Assembly: GCA_964017195.1 (NCBI GenBank)
Contig: OZ024887.1
Coordinates: 959,501-1,023,500 of the forward strand
DNA from: Siderastrea radians
Lineage: Eukaryota; Cnidaria; Anthozoa; Scleractinia; Rhizangiidae
DNA length: 64,000 nt
Direction of reading: 5' to 3'
The notes under the pieces were generated by a model that searched no databases, had not been told where the DNA came from, and saw only the letters and a list, made by a program, of their open reading frames with translations. Below are positions 50,146-62,368 of the stretch, one piece after another (the stretch's first letter is position 1; each line of letters opens with the position of its first letter). Both the position numbers and the translations under genes were made by a program.

Positions 50146-50572
50146 TGGGCTTAATGTCCTCAGTTAAAAATATCAAGATTGGCAGTCGTTTTTTTTCAAT
50201 CGATCCGAGATCGAAATTAAAAAAAAATTCTTTTGGCTTGTCTCGGATCCTTTAACCCTATTTTGAGTTTCTGAAATCATGAAATAATTCTTATGCCATG
50301 TTACGTCACTTTCCCACTCCGCTTACTTCAATAGAAACATGCAGTTTTGGACGTATTATTTGCCCTTCAATTTTCATTGCCATAGCTCTAATGGTCTTGA
50401 AGGTAAAGAGGGCGCCCCCCTCAAAGCCCTCAACCCACAACCCACTCTTTGAAGAGCCCCCAAAGCCTTGACAAAATAGGGTTACAATATAAGACAATCT
50501 TATTGATAAGTTTTTGTATTCTGATTCAATTTCAAATCAGCAGCTTTCCAGAGGCACGAGCTATTTAAACAC

Positions 50573-50723
50573 TAGAGTTCGTCTGTCGAAGCACTTTCGT
50601 GTGATAGGTTCCCCGAGGAAATTTGATGTTCACAACAAATACGTTCGAGGGCTTATATGAAGTTTGAACATCAAATTTCCGAGGGAACCTATCACACATA
50701 GGGCCTGAGGCAGAAGGACTCTA
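50573..50723. mobile_element. ~150-bp inverted-repeat MITE
   Basis: Left TAGAGTTCGTCTG, GTGTGATAGGTTCC, GAAATTTGATGTTC is repeated reversed (GAACATCAAATTTC, GGAACCTATCACAC, CAGAAGGACTCTA). Confidence 0.85.
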
Positions 50724-53700
50724 TTGTTTTTATTGTACAACGCTAGATTTTGAGCGAAAATTGCCAAAAACAGCCACTCTGCGTTGATAGTCGCCCGCTA
50801 AGGAAAGACACTATCGCGTCGCGTGATCGATTTCGACCAATGGGAGCACGCCTTTTTAACGTTGTTCTATAAAATCTGATAATGATCGCACAGCTCCGTC
50901 AACGCTCGCTACCGTGAGCGCCGAGGAACCACACCCCTGATTCTCAGCCATTTGAGGCAAACACATCATAATATGCCACTGGATGAGCGACGAACGACGC
51001 TTACTCTTATTTGTTAATACAAAATAAACATTGTTCTTTTAAGTGTGTTTACTTTTAATAAAAAGGTTGTAAAATAAATACTTGAACAAACAAATCTCTA
51101 TTTCTATTTTAATTCTATGCGTAGGCATATAATCAAAAAGATTGCCGCCATTATTTTCCCTCTTTCTCTTTTTCCTTTCCTTTCATACTTTTATGTTTTT
51201 TTTTTGTTATGTACAGTTCTGTTTTAATTGTTGACTAACGCGAATAAGAACATCACTTAACACTGGTATGTAACCTTTTTTCATTTCTTTTGGTAGAAAG
51301 AGCTGACTTATGCAACTATTAAAGGACATCTACTTTATAATTTGACAACTTCGTTGACGTAAACTTTTGCCGACCTTTTGTGTTTATCTCAGTTATAAAC
51401 AGAGTTTGCCACATCTATTCAATCTGTTTAAACGGTACGTTTATCACCTATTTTGTCCATGCTGTTTTTAGGGCTGTTTTTTCTCGTTTACTAAAAGGAC
51501 TTAGGAAAACTGAACCTGATAACTGGGCTTTGGAGATACGAGTGCAATAAAGTAACTAACTTAACATTTCAGTATCAATTAAAGATTCTTGAGAATTCTT
51601 CCGCCATTCGTTGAAAATAGAGGAAAGAAAAACAAAAAAATCCGAGTTAGGAAAACCCGAAAATTAATGCTCATCTAGTTGAACATTTAAAACTGTATTT
51701 ATAAAACATAGTGCTTTAACCAATAACAAAAGCATACCGCGTCACACCGACGTCAAAATCATACCCTTACTATAGGTTACTTTGCTGTTGTTTACATGCA
51801 GTTTTGAATCAATCGCTCCTGTTTAAATTATTGGGGCATTCGATTGACAAGGACTGTCTTCTCATCTTATTGGGCTGGCTAGCTCCCAGCTCAATATGTC
51901 ACCTAGGGCATGGCCTGTCAGGTTTTCAGTGTGTGTGCCAAAGCTCAATAAGATACGAATTTTGCAAAGGAAAAGCGCGTTATATATCATGGCAATTTTA
52001 TTCAATTACTTGCATTGAAAACTACTCTTCCACTAATTCTAGGACAAAAAAAGAAGGAAAGATCACCTTTCAGAGGCCAAAATTGGCTTGTGAAACACAT
52101 GCCAGAAAATTAATTATAGCAAGGTAAACATAAATCAGGTGTCCCGGTGCTGTTGATGTTAAGGTGCGATCGCTAATCAGATTTTTGCTAAACTGATGCT
52201 CTGAAACTGATCGCGAAAACGAGTGTATCATAATTTTAACATGTTCTGTAAGACGTACCTTGTCTTCTTTTGTTTTGTTTTGTTTTGTTGGGTTTTTTTT
52301 TCGAGAACCCTTTTTCCACTGACTGGCTTGTTAGCTTAGAATTGAAGATTCAACCTTACTGAATTTTAGTTTCCGAATTCACATCATGTTACGTGTCGAG
52401 AAAAGCGGACATCCGAAACGGAATTTCTTCTTAAAGAATATTGTCCTACGTTCATACGCACCTTATTTCACATCAAAATCGAGTTTCCTGATGAAAATTC
52501 TCTTCTGATAACCTTACCTTTCAACCTACATTAGAAGCAACGAAATCTCAAGTCCTGATTCTAAATGAAATTGTTCCACTATCGATGTCGACCTGATCAA
52601 CTATTCTAAAAAATTAACAAAATTCTTTGACGAGGTCTTACCATAGAGAATATTGTTAACATGTCAGTCTTGAAAATTCATCGGCTCCCCTAGCTGTCCA
52701 ATGGACGTCAGTCAGATTTTGTGTTTTCAAGGATTTCTCTACTCCTTGCTGTCTTATTTTTATTTACTCTAATCTTGTTACACAAATAAAATCATACGTG
52801 CGGCGAAAATATATACGCGTCATAGGTTTGATAGCAATGAAAACCAACTGATAAGAAAAGATATGCAAATGGTTTGTCGCCGTCTTATTTCTATAAGTAT
52901 AAATTAAGTATGCCCTTTCTGGACAATCAGTCTTATAATTTAACGAAGGTAAAACTTATAAGCTGAAAACCAATTTCAATTATAACCAATAAATGGATTA
53001 ATTCAACTTGGCTGATCGTGAAAGGTCTGGGCGCATGAGTTTAACTAAATATGAAATTGACAGGATGAAATTGGTATAATTACACTTGAAAATAAAAAAG
53101 GTAAAATTTGCGATTAAGATTGCCTGAGGTGCCAAAAACTCTTCCATGATAAAAGGACGATCATGGTGGTTAAAAGATAGTTTTCTTTGTTTCTTAAGGA
53201 TACCTTGCACACTCTTCTTTTCAATTATTAAGAGGAATCCTCCAGTGAAACTATGACAGGTAACGAATCAAGTTTTTTTCGCAATCAGTCAAGGTCTTAA
53301 TTAGAACTCGCAGTTGACATTTCTATTGTAACTACACCGGTAAGTGCTACAGAGAATTTAAATAATTAGCATTTAGCATTAAATCTAAACTCCTACTTAT
53401 TTCCTACCATCAAAAATGCCGGCCTTTCCCGAAATGAAAACAATAGTCTGTTCATGCTTTCAGATTGTAGAGACGTAGAGAGGGACGAAAGAATGGCGTT
53501 TGAAAAAAACATTGTAAAAGACTGAAAGATAATCGCCTCCCCTTTTTCCTACACTATATATTATCTTCTCGCTCGCTATATCTCTTCACTCTCAGTTTCC
53601 TCTCTGCAATGGATCATTTTAAAACTCAACGAAAAGGCTATTAAAAGAAAAATACAGACAATAGATACAAACAAAAGCCTTTCTATTCCAGATGTCTGCG

Positions 53701-54429
53701 ATTAGTTATCCGAATCAAGTACACCGAAGAATACTATCAAGAAGCATGTGACGTATAATTTAATATTTAATTCGGAAATGATTTTCATGCGTCAAAAACC
53801 CTGATCGAGGATTTCGTTGTCTCTGAGCGTTTGATTGTTGTCGACAAGTCGGTATGGTAGACAGATTACCGACTCGTCCCTTGGCTGCTCCCCAGCACTA
53901 CCCACTCGGGTATCGCCTGACACGCAGCTACTCTGTAATGGCTCGTTTGCGAGCGATACTTCGGTCCCCCCGTTTTCTGGGGCATATTTTTATATTATTT
54001 AATACTAAAACTAATCAAAGATGGCGTCTAAGAATAAAGAACCTCCAGAAACACGGTTATGAGATCCTGAAAACAGGATCGTAGCCATTAGGCACAACGC
54101 TGTAAGCAACGCAACCCACTACTCTTATCAATCTTCACAACGGCTTCTGATTCAGATCCGAGTAACGCTTTTTATTAGTTTTTGCCTTCATATGCATATA
54201 AAGATCGTTTTTTTTTTTTTGCAGAAAATACGATAGCAAGACTATTCGCTCACTTTAAGGAATAACACTCGTCGCTCAATGATAAAGTCATTCGTTTTCA
54301 ACGCGAAGACATACTGGTGAACATATTTTAGCGAAATTTTTGCTTACGCCCCGTATTTCTTAATTAGGCAGATAAAAGTCTATCTCATGAAGCAGAAGCT
54401 TATACGTAGAAAGGTGATTGAAGTTAATA
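50724..54429. other. Gene-poor stretch, no feature supported
   Basis: AT-rich sequence with short frames only. The frame 53854-54084 has no recognisable domain. Confidence 0.4.
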
Positions 54430-56315
54430 GTTATCTATCAACTTTATTGGTCTCAAAATTTACAAAGGACCAAAAAGGAATTGCGCGAACGGGAAAATAA
54501 TGTTACCCATGCGAGGCGCAACCCTAAAAAACTAGTATGGTGATAAAAATCTTAAATTAAAAAAAAAGTACAATAAATCTAATTAATTACTTATAGTTAA
54601 AAATTATAGTTAAAAATCTAATTATTACTTATAACTATAGTTAAAAAACAAGATGCAGATAATATTAGTCTCAAAAATTAAGAGCGGTGGCAAGGGCAGT
54701 TACGGAAGAGGAACCAGGTGCAGGGCATGTCAATATCATAGGTAGTGTCCAGTAAAGTAAAATAAGTGGCGCGCAGAAAATATTTGAATAAACTTAGGCT
54801 AGAAAATTTGTCGTGAGGGGCGAGATTACAGATAGTGTTCCAAGGTTTTACAATTCTATTGAAAAAAGAAGCTTGAAAAGTTGCGGTTTTACAGTAAGCA
54901 GGTTTAAGTACGAGGGTGGGATTCTTAGAGCGGGACCGGCCATGCGTGACAAAAGTAACATATCGATCAATATTTAGGTCAGTATATCCAGAAATACAGT
55001 TATAGAGAAATAAAAGATCTCTCAGTTCCCTGTCGTATGCTAGTGGCAGCAAACGAAGAGTCAGCAGTCGTTGTTTGTAGGACATCTCGCCGATTCTAGT
55101 TCTTAGTATCCAGCGAGTGGCGCGCCTCTGGACTCTTTCTAGGATCGTTCTCAAATTGACACTAGCAGGAGACCAAACCTCCGTGGCATATGTAAGCTGT
55201 GACTTCACGAGAGATAGATAAAGTGTCCGCCTTACTTTGATGTCGGTCATAAGTGGGCAAGTTCTCTTTAAGAGTCCCAGCATTCTATTAGCCTTGAGTA
55301 CAATACGCATTACGTGCGAGTCCCACGTTAGATTTCTAGTAATGGTTACACCAAGGTCTTTTTCTTCCTGAACGCGTTGTATGTTTACATCGCCAAGGTG
55401 ATATTCATGATTTACAGGTGTTTTCTTTCGCGTGATTGTTAGCACTTTGCATTTGGAGGCGTTGAACTTCATGTTTGATTCGCGGCTCCAGGTGTTTAAA
55501 CTTGTCAGATCCTGCTGGAGGATAGCACAGTCCTTCACTGACAAGATAGTGCGGTGCAACTTGGTTTCATCAGCATACAGAGCGGTGATGGTTTGCTCAT
55601 GGATGACATCAGGGAGGTCATTGATAAATATGACAAAGAGGAGTGGGCCGACAAGACTACCCTGGGGTACACCGGAAGTGACCGGTAGACGCTCAGAGGC
55701 AGTGCCTTCAATCACAACTCTCTGCGATCTGTCCTTTAGGTAGTCAGAAAACCAATCTATCAGTTGACCTGTGACACCGTACCATTTCAACTTTTCAATA
55801 AGAATGACGTGATCAACTGTATCAAAAGCCTTGGCAAAATCAAGGTACAAAATATCCGTCTGTTTGTTTTTGTCGAGTGCCTCCCCAATTGAATGGAGTA
55901 CGGATAAAAGTTTCGAAGAGCATGAACGGGAACGCATGAATCCGTGTTGTAAGGATGTAATTGATTGCGAGACATGGGAATAAAGTCTGTTACAAACGCA
56001 GCGTTCCATAACTTTACTCACAATTGGTAGAAGTGAGATTGGTCTATAATTTTCAGCTGGCTCTAAAAGATCTTTTTTATGAACTGGAGTAACATCAGCT
56101 GTTAAACATGCATGTTTAACATCTATTTTTAACTTGAAGCAAAAACTCGAAAGTGACTGAGGAGAATATAATGCGCCAGTTGAACCCTCCAGACTAGCTA
56201 CTAGGCTTGACCAGTCGTAAGTGCCTGGAGAGGTAGCACTGGGAACCAGACTATAACCTGTCCCACATTCCTGTGATGGTCTGTTATTAGCGTTATAAGT
56301 GCGGGAAATCAGCTA
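54430..56315 (-). pseudogene. LINE reverse transcriptase, 5'-truncated
   Basis: A continuous minus-strand frame from a stop at ~56316 to 54678 encodes an RT domain: TADVTPVHKKD, NYRPISLLPIVSKVMER, LYLDFAKAFDTVDH (first catalytic Asp), TSGVPQGSLVGPLLF, then LYADETKLH. The catalytic YADD box is YADE. The C-terminal part has LTYATEVWSP and RRATRWILRTR. There is no endonuclease domain, so it is a 5'-truncated CR1/L2-like copy. The 3' UTR extends to about 54430, ending AATAAAGTTGATAG. Apart from YADE the frame is clean, so the insertion is fairly young. Confidence 0.88.
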
Positions 56316-57875
56316 TATGTTGAGGTACAAAGGGTTCTCAGTTGGTTCAAGCGAACGGCCACCAAAAATTAAGATGGTAGGAAGTTTGCCGCGTCTTAAG
56401 CCCTTGCATAAGGCATTCAAAAGCTAACGACCTACTGACTCATGCACTATGAGCGAAATGGAGTTATTACAAACTTGTAACTGTCATAACTTAGAATCTT
56501 GATTGAAACGCCCTTTAATTTTTGAACGCTGAGATTTATCGAACATCAGATGTCCGAAGCCACGCCGTTTGTTATGACAGTTTTCCCCAGAAGCATATGT
56601 ACAAGAATAGCAGTTTTTCCTAAAAGTCAGTCATCCCATGATTCAAACTTTTATAGAAAAAAAAATCATTTGTTTAAGAAAATTGGTATCTTCCCAAAGC
56701 CCAACTTGCAGACGAAAAAACCTCATGGTCAACTGATCCTGCTTTACTTCTGTCACGAGATAAGAGGCAGATTACAAACGCATAAATTCGCATATTTTGT
56801 ACGAGAAAAGGTGAGAGATGTTTCAATCACACGGTCATAATAAATAACAAAAACCTCAGAGTTATACCTGTAATCTACTTTCCATTTTTATCCAGAAAAG
56901 GCTACAAAAAGCCTCAGAACTCCAATACCCGAAGTTTATGCCTCATTTATCAGTTGCCGACATTTGGATAAGCCTTCTCCTTGAGGAAAATATTATATTC
57001 ATTCCTAGGACAATTAACTTGTTCCTTTAAGCAGCTTTGAGCCCTTCAATGGCCAGTTCATTTCAATCGAGACTTCCAAAGCTTTCCAATTTGTTTTCAC
57101 CTTTTAAATGGCGTATTTTGATCTATACAATGTCCAAAATCCTCTTGAAATTTGTTGCGTAGAACAATCGGTCGCCCCACCATTTTTCGAATTCCTCCAA
57201 ATGAGCGTGGTAGAGGCAACTTATGGTAACCTAGCCCTGTCCCCAAGAAAACCAAGGCCAGAACAACAGCCCTCTGCCCTCCCCACCCTCATGTATCATT
57301 AACATACCAATCAATCGTCCAGTGACCTTGAACAACCAAACACGACGAAATTCCTTTCGTTCTGCATTGCTAGAAGACGGTGCACTACAGGCCTGTCTTA
57401 ATTTCATTCATGTACGTTGTACTTCCGAGAAGTATAAAATACATACATTTAAAAAATACGTGTAAGGTAATTCGCTCCCAAAAATCAGCCATCGCATGAT
57501 TCCAAACGTTTATGGACCTGAATCATAAAAATTTAAAAACAGTTCCCAGGCCTAGGCAGTCGACAACTCGCAGTCGAAATTCATCCAAGAAGTATACATA
57601 TATGTAAGGTAACTTCTTCCAAAAAAATCGTTCATCGAATCATTTCAAATTACGCGTGTAAGAAAATTGCACCTGACAAATTTCTGAATTCATAGACTGA
57701 AATACAAAATATCCGAAGCTAAAGAATTGATCGGGACAATTTTATCAGCAGTATATAGGAATGAAGGTAATTCTCCTTTTTTTTTTCAAAGACAGTCGTA
57801 AGTTCATAACAACAACAAGTTTATATGTACACATCTTCTTTCATGTATTAGTTATACATGTATTAATTTAGGGGT
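56316..57875. other. Intergenic with recurring receptor-flank motif
   Basis: A motif like AAAATCAGTCATCGCATGAT followed by TCAAAC.TTTAT occurs near 56617, 57477 and 57612, and again downstream of the second receptor near 62107 and 62365. These look like worn copies of the 3' flank of the 7TM receptor unit. No gene is recognised. Confidence 0.5.
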
Positions 57876-58223
57876 TCATAAAACTTTGAATTCGTTTTCA
57901 TGAAAATTCCTATCTTCTAGAGGCTCACACGGTCGACAACCTCCAGATAACGAACGTTGCCTGATCAGCGGCTTCTTCTTTACTTCTGCCGCGTGACTGT
58001 CAATGGATTCGATAGCACTGCTCTCAGAAAAGACGCGGATGGCAATATCCTTAACAATGGCTTCGTTGTTAGACCTTTTTTCGCCCGAATAGCACTTTTC
58101 AAGTTGTATTCTGGGCGGTCTTCCTCCATTGGCGGTCCTGTTGCTGAAATGTACGATTTCACCACCTAAACTGGGGCGGCTACCGTATAATGACGGACAC
58201 CTCTTCAGCAGGGTTTTAAAAGG
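57876..58223 (-). other. Open C-terminal tail beyond the receptor 1 stop
   Basis: In the frame of receptor 1, after its TAG stop, about 115 codons remain open to a TGA at 57876. They align with the tail of receptor 2 (PFKTLLK; TAN.G.P.R.Q; KKKPL.RQRSLS.GC). So the receptor 1 stop is probably a CAG-to-TAG change that removed an ancestral cytoplasmic tail. Readthrough is possible but not shown. Confidence 0.75.
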
Positions 58224-59204
58224 CTAAACGACCCTGAGTACACTCATAAAGGCCCTCTGTACTCTTCCACTCATCGCAATAGCAATAATAGGATTTATGA
58301 CGAGGGCTACTGAGCATAACACGTGTGCAACTACATTGGGATTGCTACTTTGTCTTCCAAGGCTGCGCCATATCAGGATAGCAGTAATCAGTGGTACGTA
58401 TGAGACAGCGAGTGTTGCTAACGTAGCCAAACAGGCCACGGTTATCTGCTTATGTATTTTGCACCTTCTCTTCCTTTTAAAAAATCCCTGGAACGTCTGT
58501 TCGGAGTCTTCATTTAAACGGCGAAAAAAACTCATTAGGTAGAGAGAAACCAGGATTACAAGAGCTGCTGCTAAAACAAGAACCATTACTATAATGACTT
58601 CAGCTGAAGGGCCACCAGAGATGGCGCTTACTGCTTGACCCGAGAATGTCCATGGCAACTGAACATTGTTGCTGAAAGCGTGATATCTGAAGGCTGCTTC
58701 TCCCAGACTTGACAGCCAAATGGCAGCCAAACTCAACGTCAGTGCCTGTGATAAACGGTCTCCCTTGATTTGGCCAAGGAATGTTGCTGTTTTAGTGCGT
58801 TCAATTGTTAAAGCCATGGTCAAGCTACAGTTGAGGAATATCAGGGCATTTGTGATAGCAAAACGTATTTTCAACACCTCATTCGCTCGAGGCAATGTGA
58901 CTTCAAGTACGAAGAATGCGAAATCATGAGGTAAGATGACCAAAACGGAGATTAAATCAGTAATCATTACATTGGCTAATACCACTGTGGTGTTTTTCAG
59001 AAGAATTCCTTTTCTTCTGAGGACGTGTAAAACAACAAGATTTGCACCTAGTCCAATAGTAAATAGAATAGGGATGATGATTCCATTAAAGACTCTGACA
59101 ACTCGAGAAAGAGTCTTTATGTCACTGGAGCTGTCACTTGCTAATGGTTGAGTTTGGCTAACTGCTGATGAGTTGATGACGTCATTAACATCTGTTTGGT
59201 TCAT
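58224..59204 (-). CDS. Orphan rhodopsin-like 7TM receptor 1, single exon
   Basis: 326 residues with seven hydrophobic segments and no introns. TM1 has GLGANLVVLHVL (the GxxN pattern), TM2 LANVMITDLISVL, TM3 ends MALTIERT where class A receptors have DRY, TM5 VIIVMVLVLAAALVILV, TM6 VACLATLATLAVSYVPLI, and TM7 ends INPIIAIAM in place of NPxxY. N-terminal Asn-rich stretch with likely glycosylation sites (NQT, NSS). It is a divergent class A-like receptor of the kind expanded in corals; ligand unknown. The neighbour at 62.4-63.8 kb is a close paralog in the same orientation. The cytoplasmic tail is cut by a stop. Confidence 0.85.
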   Translation of the reverse strand: MNQTDVNDVINSSAVSQTQPLASDSSSDIKTLSRVVRVFNGIIIPILFTIGLGANLVVLHVLRRKGILLKNTTVVLANVMITDLISVLVILPHDFAFFVLEVTLPRANEVLKIRFAITNALIFLNCSLTMALTIERTKTATFLGQIKGDRLSQALTLSLAAIWLSSLGEAAFRYHAFSNNVQLPWTFSGQAVSAISGGPSAEVIIVMVLVLAAALVILVSLYLMSFFRRLNEDSEQTFQGFFKRKRRCKIHKQITVACLATLATLAVSYVPLITAILIWRSLGRQSSNPNVVAHVLCSVALVINPIIAIAMSGRVQRAFMSVLRVV

Positions 59205-60256
59205 GATCTTCTGTGTTGCCGGATTCTAGAAATACAATTGTTATTTTCAACGATGAAGAGACTTCTATCTATTTTTATTACTATTTCTTTATTTATTTTT
59301 TTTGCCGAAATGAAGAAGAAGTGAACTGATTGTATATCTCCGTTAGAACTTACGGCGGTCTATGACGTTCTGCCCAGGACACTCTTAATTCAGCTTAGAT
59401 AAGGAGTTCAAAAATCGAGAAGCTACCAAATTAAATAACGCTGAATCTAATTAAAGAAACATCTTGCGTTGCGTAACTCAAAATTAAATTTATCCATCAA
59501 AAATGTTCAAATTTGAAAAGATCCTTACGATGAATTGACCTGTTGCTGACCAATGAAATGGAGTCGCCTTAAGTAACTAAACAGCAGACGCTTGAAATGC
59601 GCCTGAGGTTCAATTTCTAAGACAGTAAATTATTTTCAAACTATCTTATCCAGAATGACATTTGGCCTGGAAAGAAGCGCCACTAACGACCCTTGACTCT
59701 CCAATTATGAGCCGGTTGAATTCCTCGTTTAAGTTGATATGAAATTCCCAAATTTACTGGTGAATATTAATAATTCTACTACTCCCATCGCTATAGCCAT
59801 AAAATGTGAGGGGTAAGGCTTACCTGTATTTTCTACACAGGATGACAGCGCTACTAAACTCCTAACGTCCAATAGAAGCGAAAGAACGAAGTGACCTGTA
59901 GAACCCCCTGGAATGATTTATGCACGTTGCAGGATGAAGTGAACAACTATTTTTTGTAAACTATGACGTGCCCTTTCTTTTTATCTATCAGGTTTCCTAA
60001 TTTACATAGGAGGAAAACAAGGGACCATAATAGGGCCTTTTTCTGTTTTCGTTCTGTTTGTTTTTTGTTTTTGTTTTTTGTGGTTGCTATTGTTGTTGTT
60101 GTTTTGAGGGTTCACTGCCTTGTTTGTTCATTATGAGAGATCAAATTGGAATACCTCACTTTTTCGTTTTTTGTGAACGCTGCGATCACTTAGCTGGGAA
60201 AAGATAGGTATTTTCGGTGAACAACATTAGGCCTGGTCAGAGACGCCATGCATGAA
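59205..60256. other. Upstream of receptor 1, no gene seen
   Basis: Presumably holds the receptor 1 promoter; no motif called. Confidence 0.4.
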
Positions 60257-60311
60257 AGAAAGAAGGAAGGAAGGAAGGAAGGAAGGAAGGAAGGAAGGGA
60301 GGGAGGAAGGA
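60257..60311. repeat. (GGAA)n microsatellite
   Basis: GAAG/GGAA units, then GGAC/GGAT words; probably linked to the tail of the adjoining LINE. Confidence 0.9.
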
Positions 60312-60361
60312 AAAACGGAACACGGAAACACGGACGGATGGATATGTGGGTGGATAGATAG

Positions 60362-61010
60362 AAAAGTTTATTTCACCATGGTAGTTTTGTCAAAATTGCA
60401 GTATTTTGGTTTTCACAAACGCCGTGCAAATAACAAAATAGATTATTGAATGTAACACATTTACACATGCAAAGGTTATTTGAAAGGCAAAGTGTGACTA
60501 TTATTACAAAAATACAATTTAAAAACAACGTATGGCTAAGAATCGATAGAGAAATCAATAAATTTTGGTTTGTCTTAAAAGATTCAAAAGAGCGCTCACG
60601 TTTTAAATGTTCTGGTAGCGCATTCCAGATCTTGGCCCTGGTATAGCAATCCGTTCTAGCCCTGGGTATGGCAACATCTTCCTTGGAGGTTCTGAGGTTA
60701 CAGACGGATGTTCTTGTACTCTTCGAAAATTTAAATAAACTGGTGTCATTTCGTTGATAATTTTAAACATTATGAGCGCTTTTTGCTTGTTTCTTCTCTC
60801 CTTGAGGTTTAACCAGCCGAGTTTATTTATCTTTCTTTTCCCTGTACCTGTTATCACTCGTGCCGCCCGATCCTTTAACACCCGAAGTTTATCAGGTAAG
60901 GGGGTCACTAATAAAATCAATCCAAAAAATGCTGTAATAATGAAAGTACGGCTCAACAATGGACCGATAAACGCTAACCAAATTGGATGTATAGCCCGCG
61001 TAGCAGTCGT
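60362..61010 (-). pseudogene. LINE reverse transcriptase 3' fragment, frameshifted
   Basis: The minus strand encodes YRSIVEPYFHYYSIFW (near 61000), then after a frame change DKLRVLKDRAARVITGTGKR and LGWLNLKERRNKQKALIMFK, the RT C-terminal block of CR1/jockey-like LINEs. AATAAAC and a TCTATC/TCCATCC tail mark the 3' end near 60340-60362. 5'-truncated and dead. Confidence 0.8.
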
Positions 61011-62368
61011 CTCGGTTTCCTTTTAGCCAAGAAGGAGAAGCGTGAGCCAAGCGGAGACGCGCGAGGGCATGTGCTCCTTTTCGCCCCGGTTGGGACAAAA
61101 GGACAAAAGGCTTAACTTTTGTGATGACTCATACCAGATGATACGTTTACACAAACACTTGTAGGGAGGGAGGGAGTGAAGGAGGAAGGGAGAGAGGGAG
61201 AGAGGAATGAGTGACCTTATATAAGCTGTGCCGGGGAAACTAATTTTAAGCACTTTGTTTAGAGTTATTACATTACAACAAGAATAATAGTTTATGTGTG
61301 TACAAAATAATAAACAATATCCTCCACCCTATGTAAACAAAATAATACATTCCAGCTAATGCATTATGAAACTTTCAAATAAATAGATGAATTCTGCTAA
61401 TTTTCAAGAGCTTGCCCACCAATTTCTTTTTGACGACGTAGACTTTAATTTCGATCTTAATTAAGGCTGGTCTTTAAAACTAGATTATGAGGAGAGAGAA
61501 CGGGATAAGTTGCAAAAACATTTTTGTCAGAAAAAGGATCAAGGTTTTGCTGGGAGGCACCGCACACTGATGTTCCCAATCATCTGGAATTCTCTGAGAT
61601 AAATCGGAAAAAATTAATAATAATTTAAAAGTTTAAGGCTTTAAGCGACACGTCCCAGATTTTTGCCACGGTCTGCGATCATACCTGCTCATCTTGAGAT
61701 CGTTACACAGCCTGGTCAACTGATTTAGCCTCCAGAAAGTTCATAAATCAAATTGGGGGACCTTCCACGGAGTCTTTTTTGAAGATCCCTTGCAAAGTGG
61801 ATCCAAAAGTCAAGGAACACTAATCCTACTTTTTTTTCAGCAACGTGGAAGTATATTTTAATAAACGTACATATCGTTTGGCTTGCATAACTTGAACGCT
61901 ACAAGCAATTGCAAAAAGACTTGAGACAGTCGCTGCACTGAACGTCATTCTTACATTCTTATAGATAAACACAACTAATTTAACCATTTTGCAACGGCTT
62001 CTACATGCAAACGCTCCTTTTCTAATTTTATAAAGCTACATATTTCATGGATACATAAAATGCCCCTGGTCATTACAGTCATCACGACAATAAGGTAAAT
62101 CTCTCCTAAAAATCAGTCATGACGTGATTCAAACCGATTGTAAGTATCTAGTTATATGTCACAAGGAGAGTTAAGCTTATAGTTAACATTATAAGCCTAA
62201 CGATTTCTCTTTGGCTTCGCCACGTTCTATTTTTCTTGAATGACGAATTAGCTTAAAGTTGAAATCAGTGATTGTGACAAATTTCGGGTTTCATAGAAAT
62301 ATAAAATTTCCAAAGCTACTGGCCAATCCTCCCAGCTTTACTGTATGTGTAAAGCAGTTCTTTAAAGA
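61011..62368. other. Intergenic, no gene seen
   Basis: AT-rich. Worn copies of the receptor-flank motif (AAATCAGTCAT..TGATTC) lie near 62107 and 62365. Confidence 0.4.
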
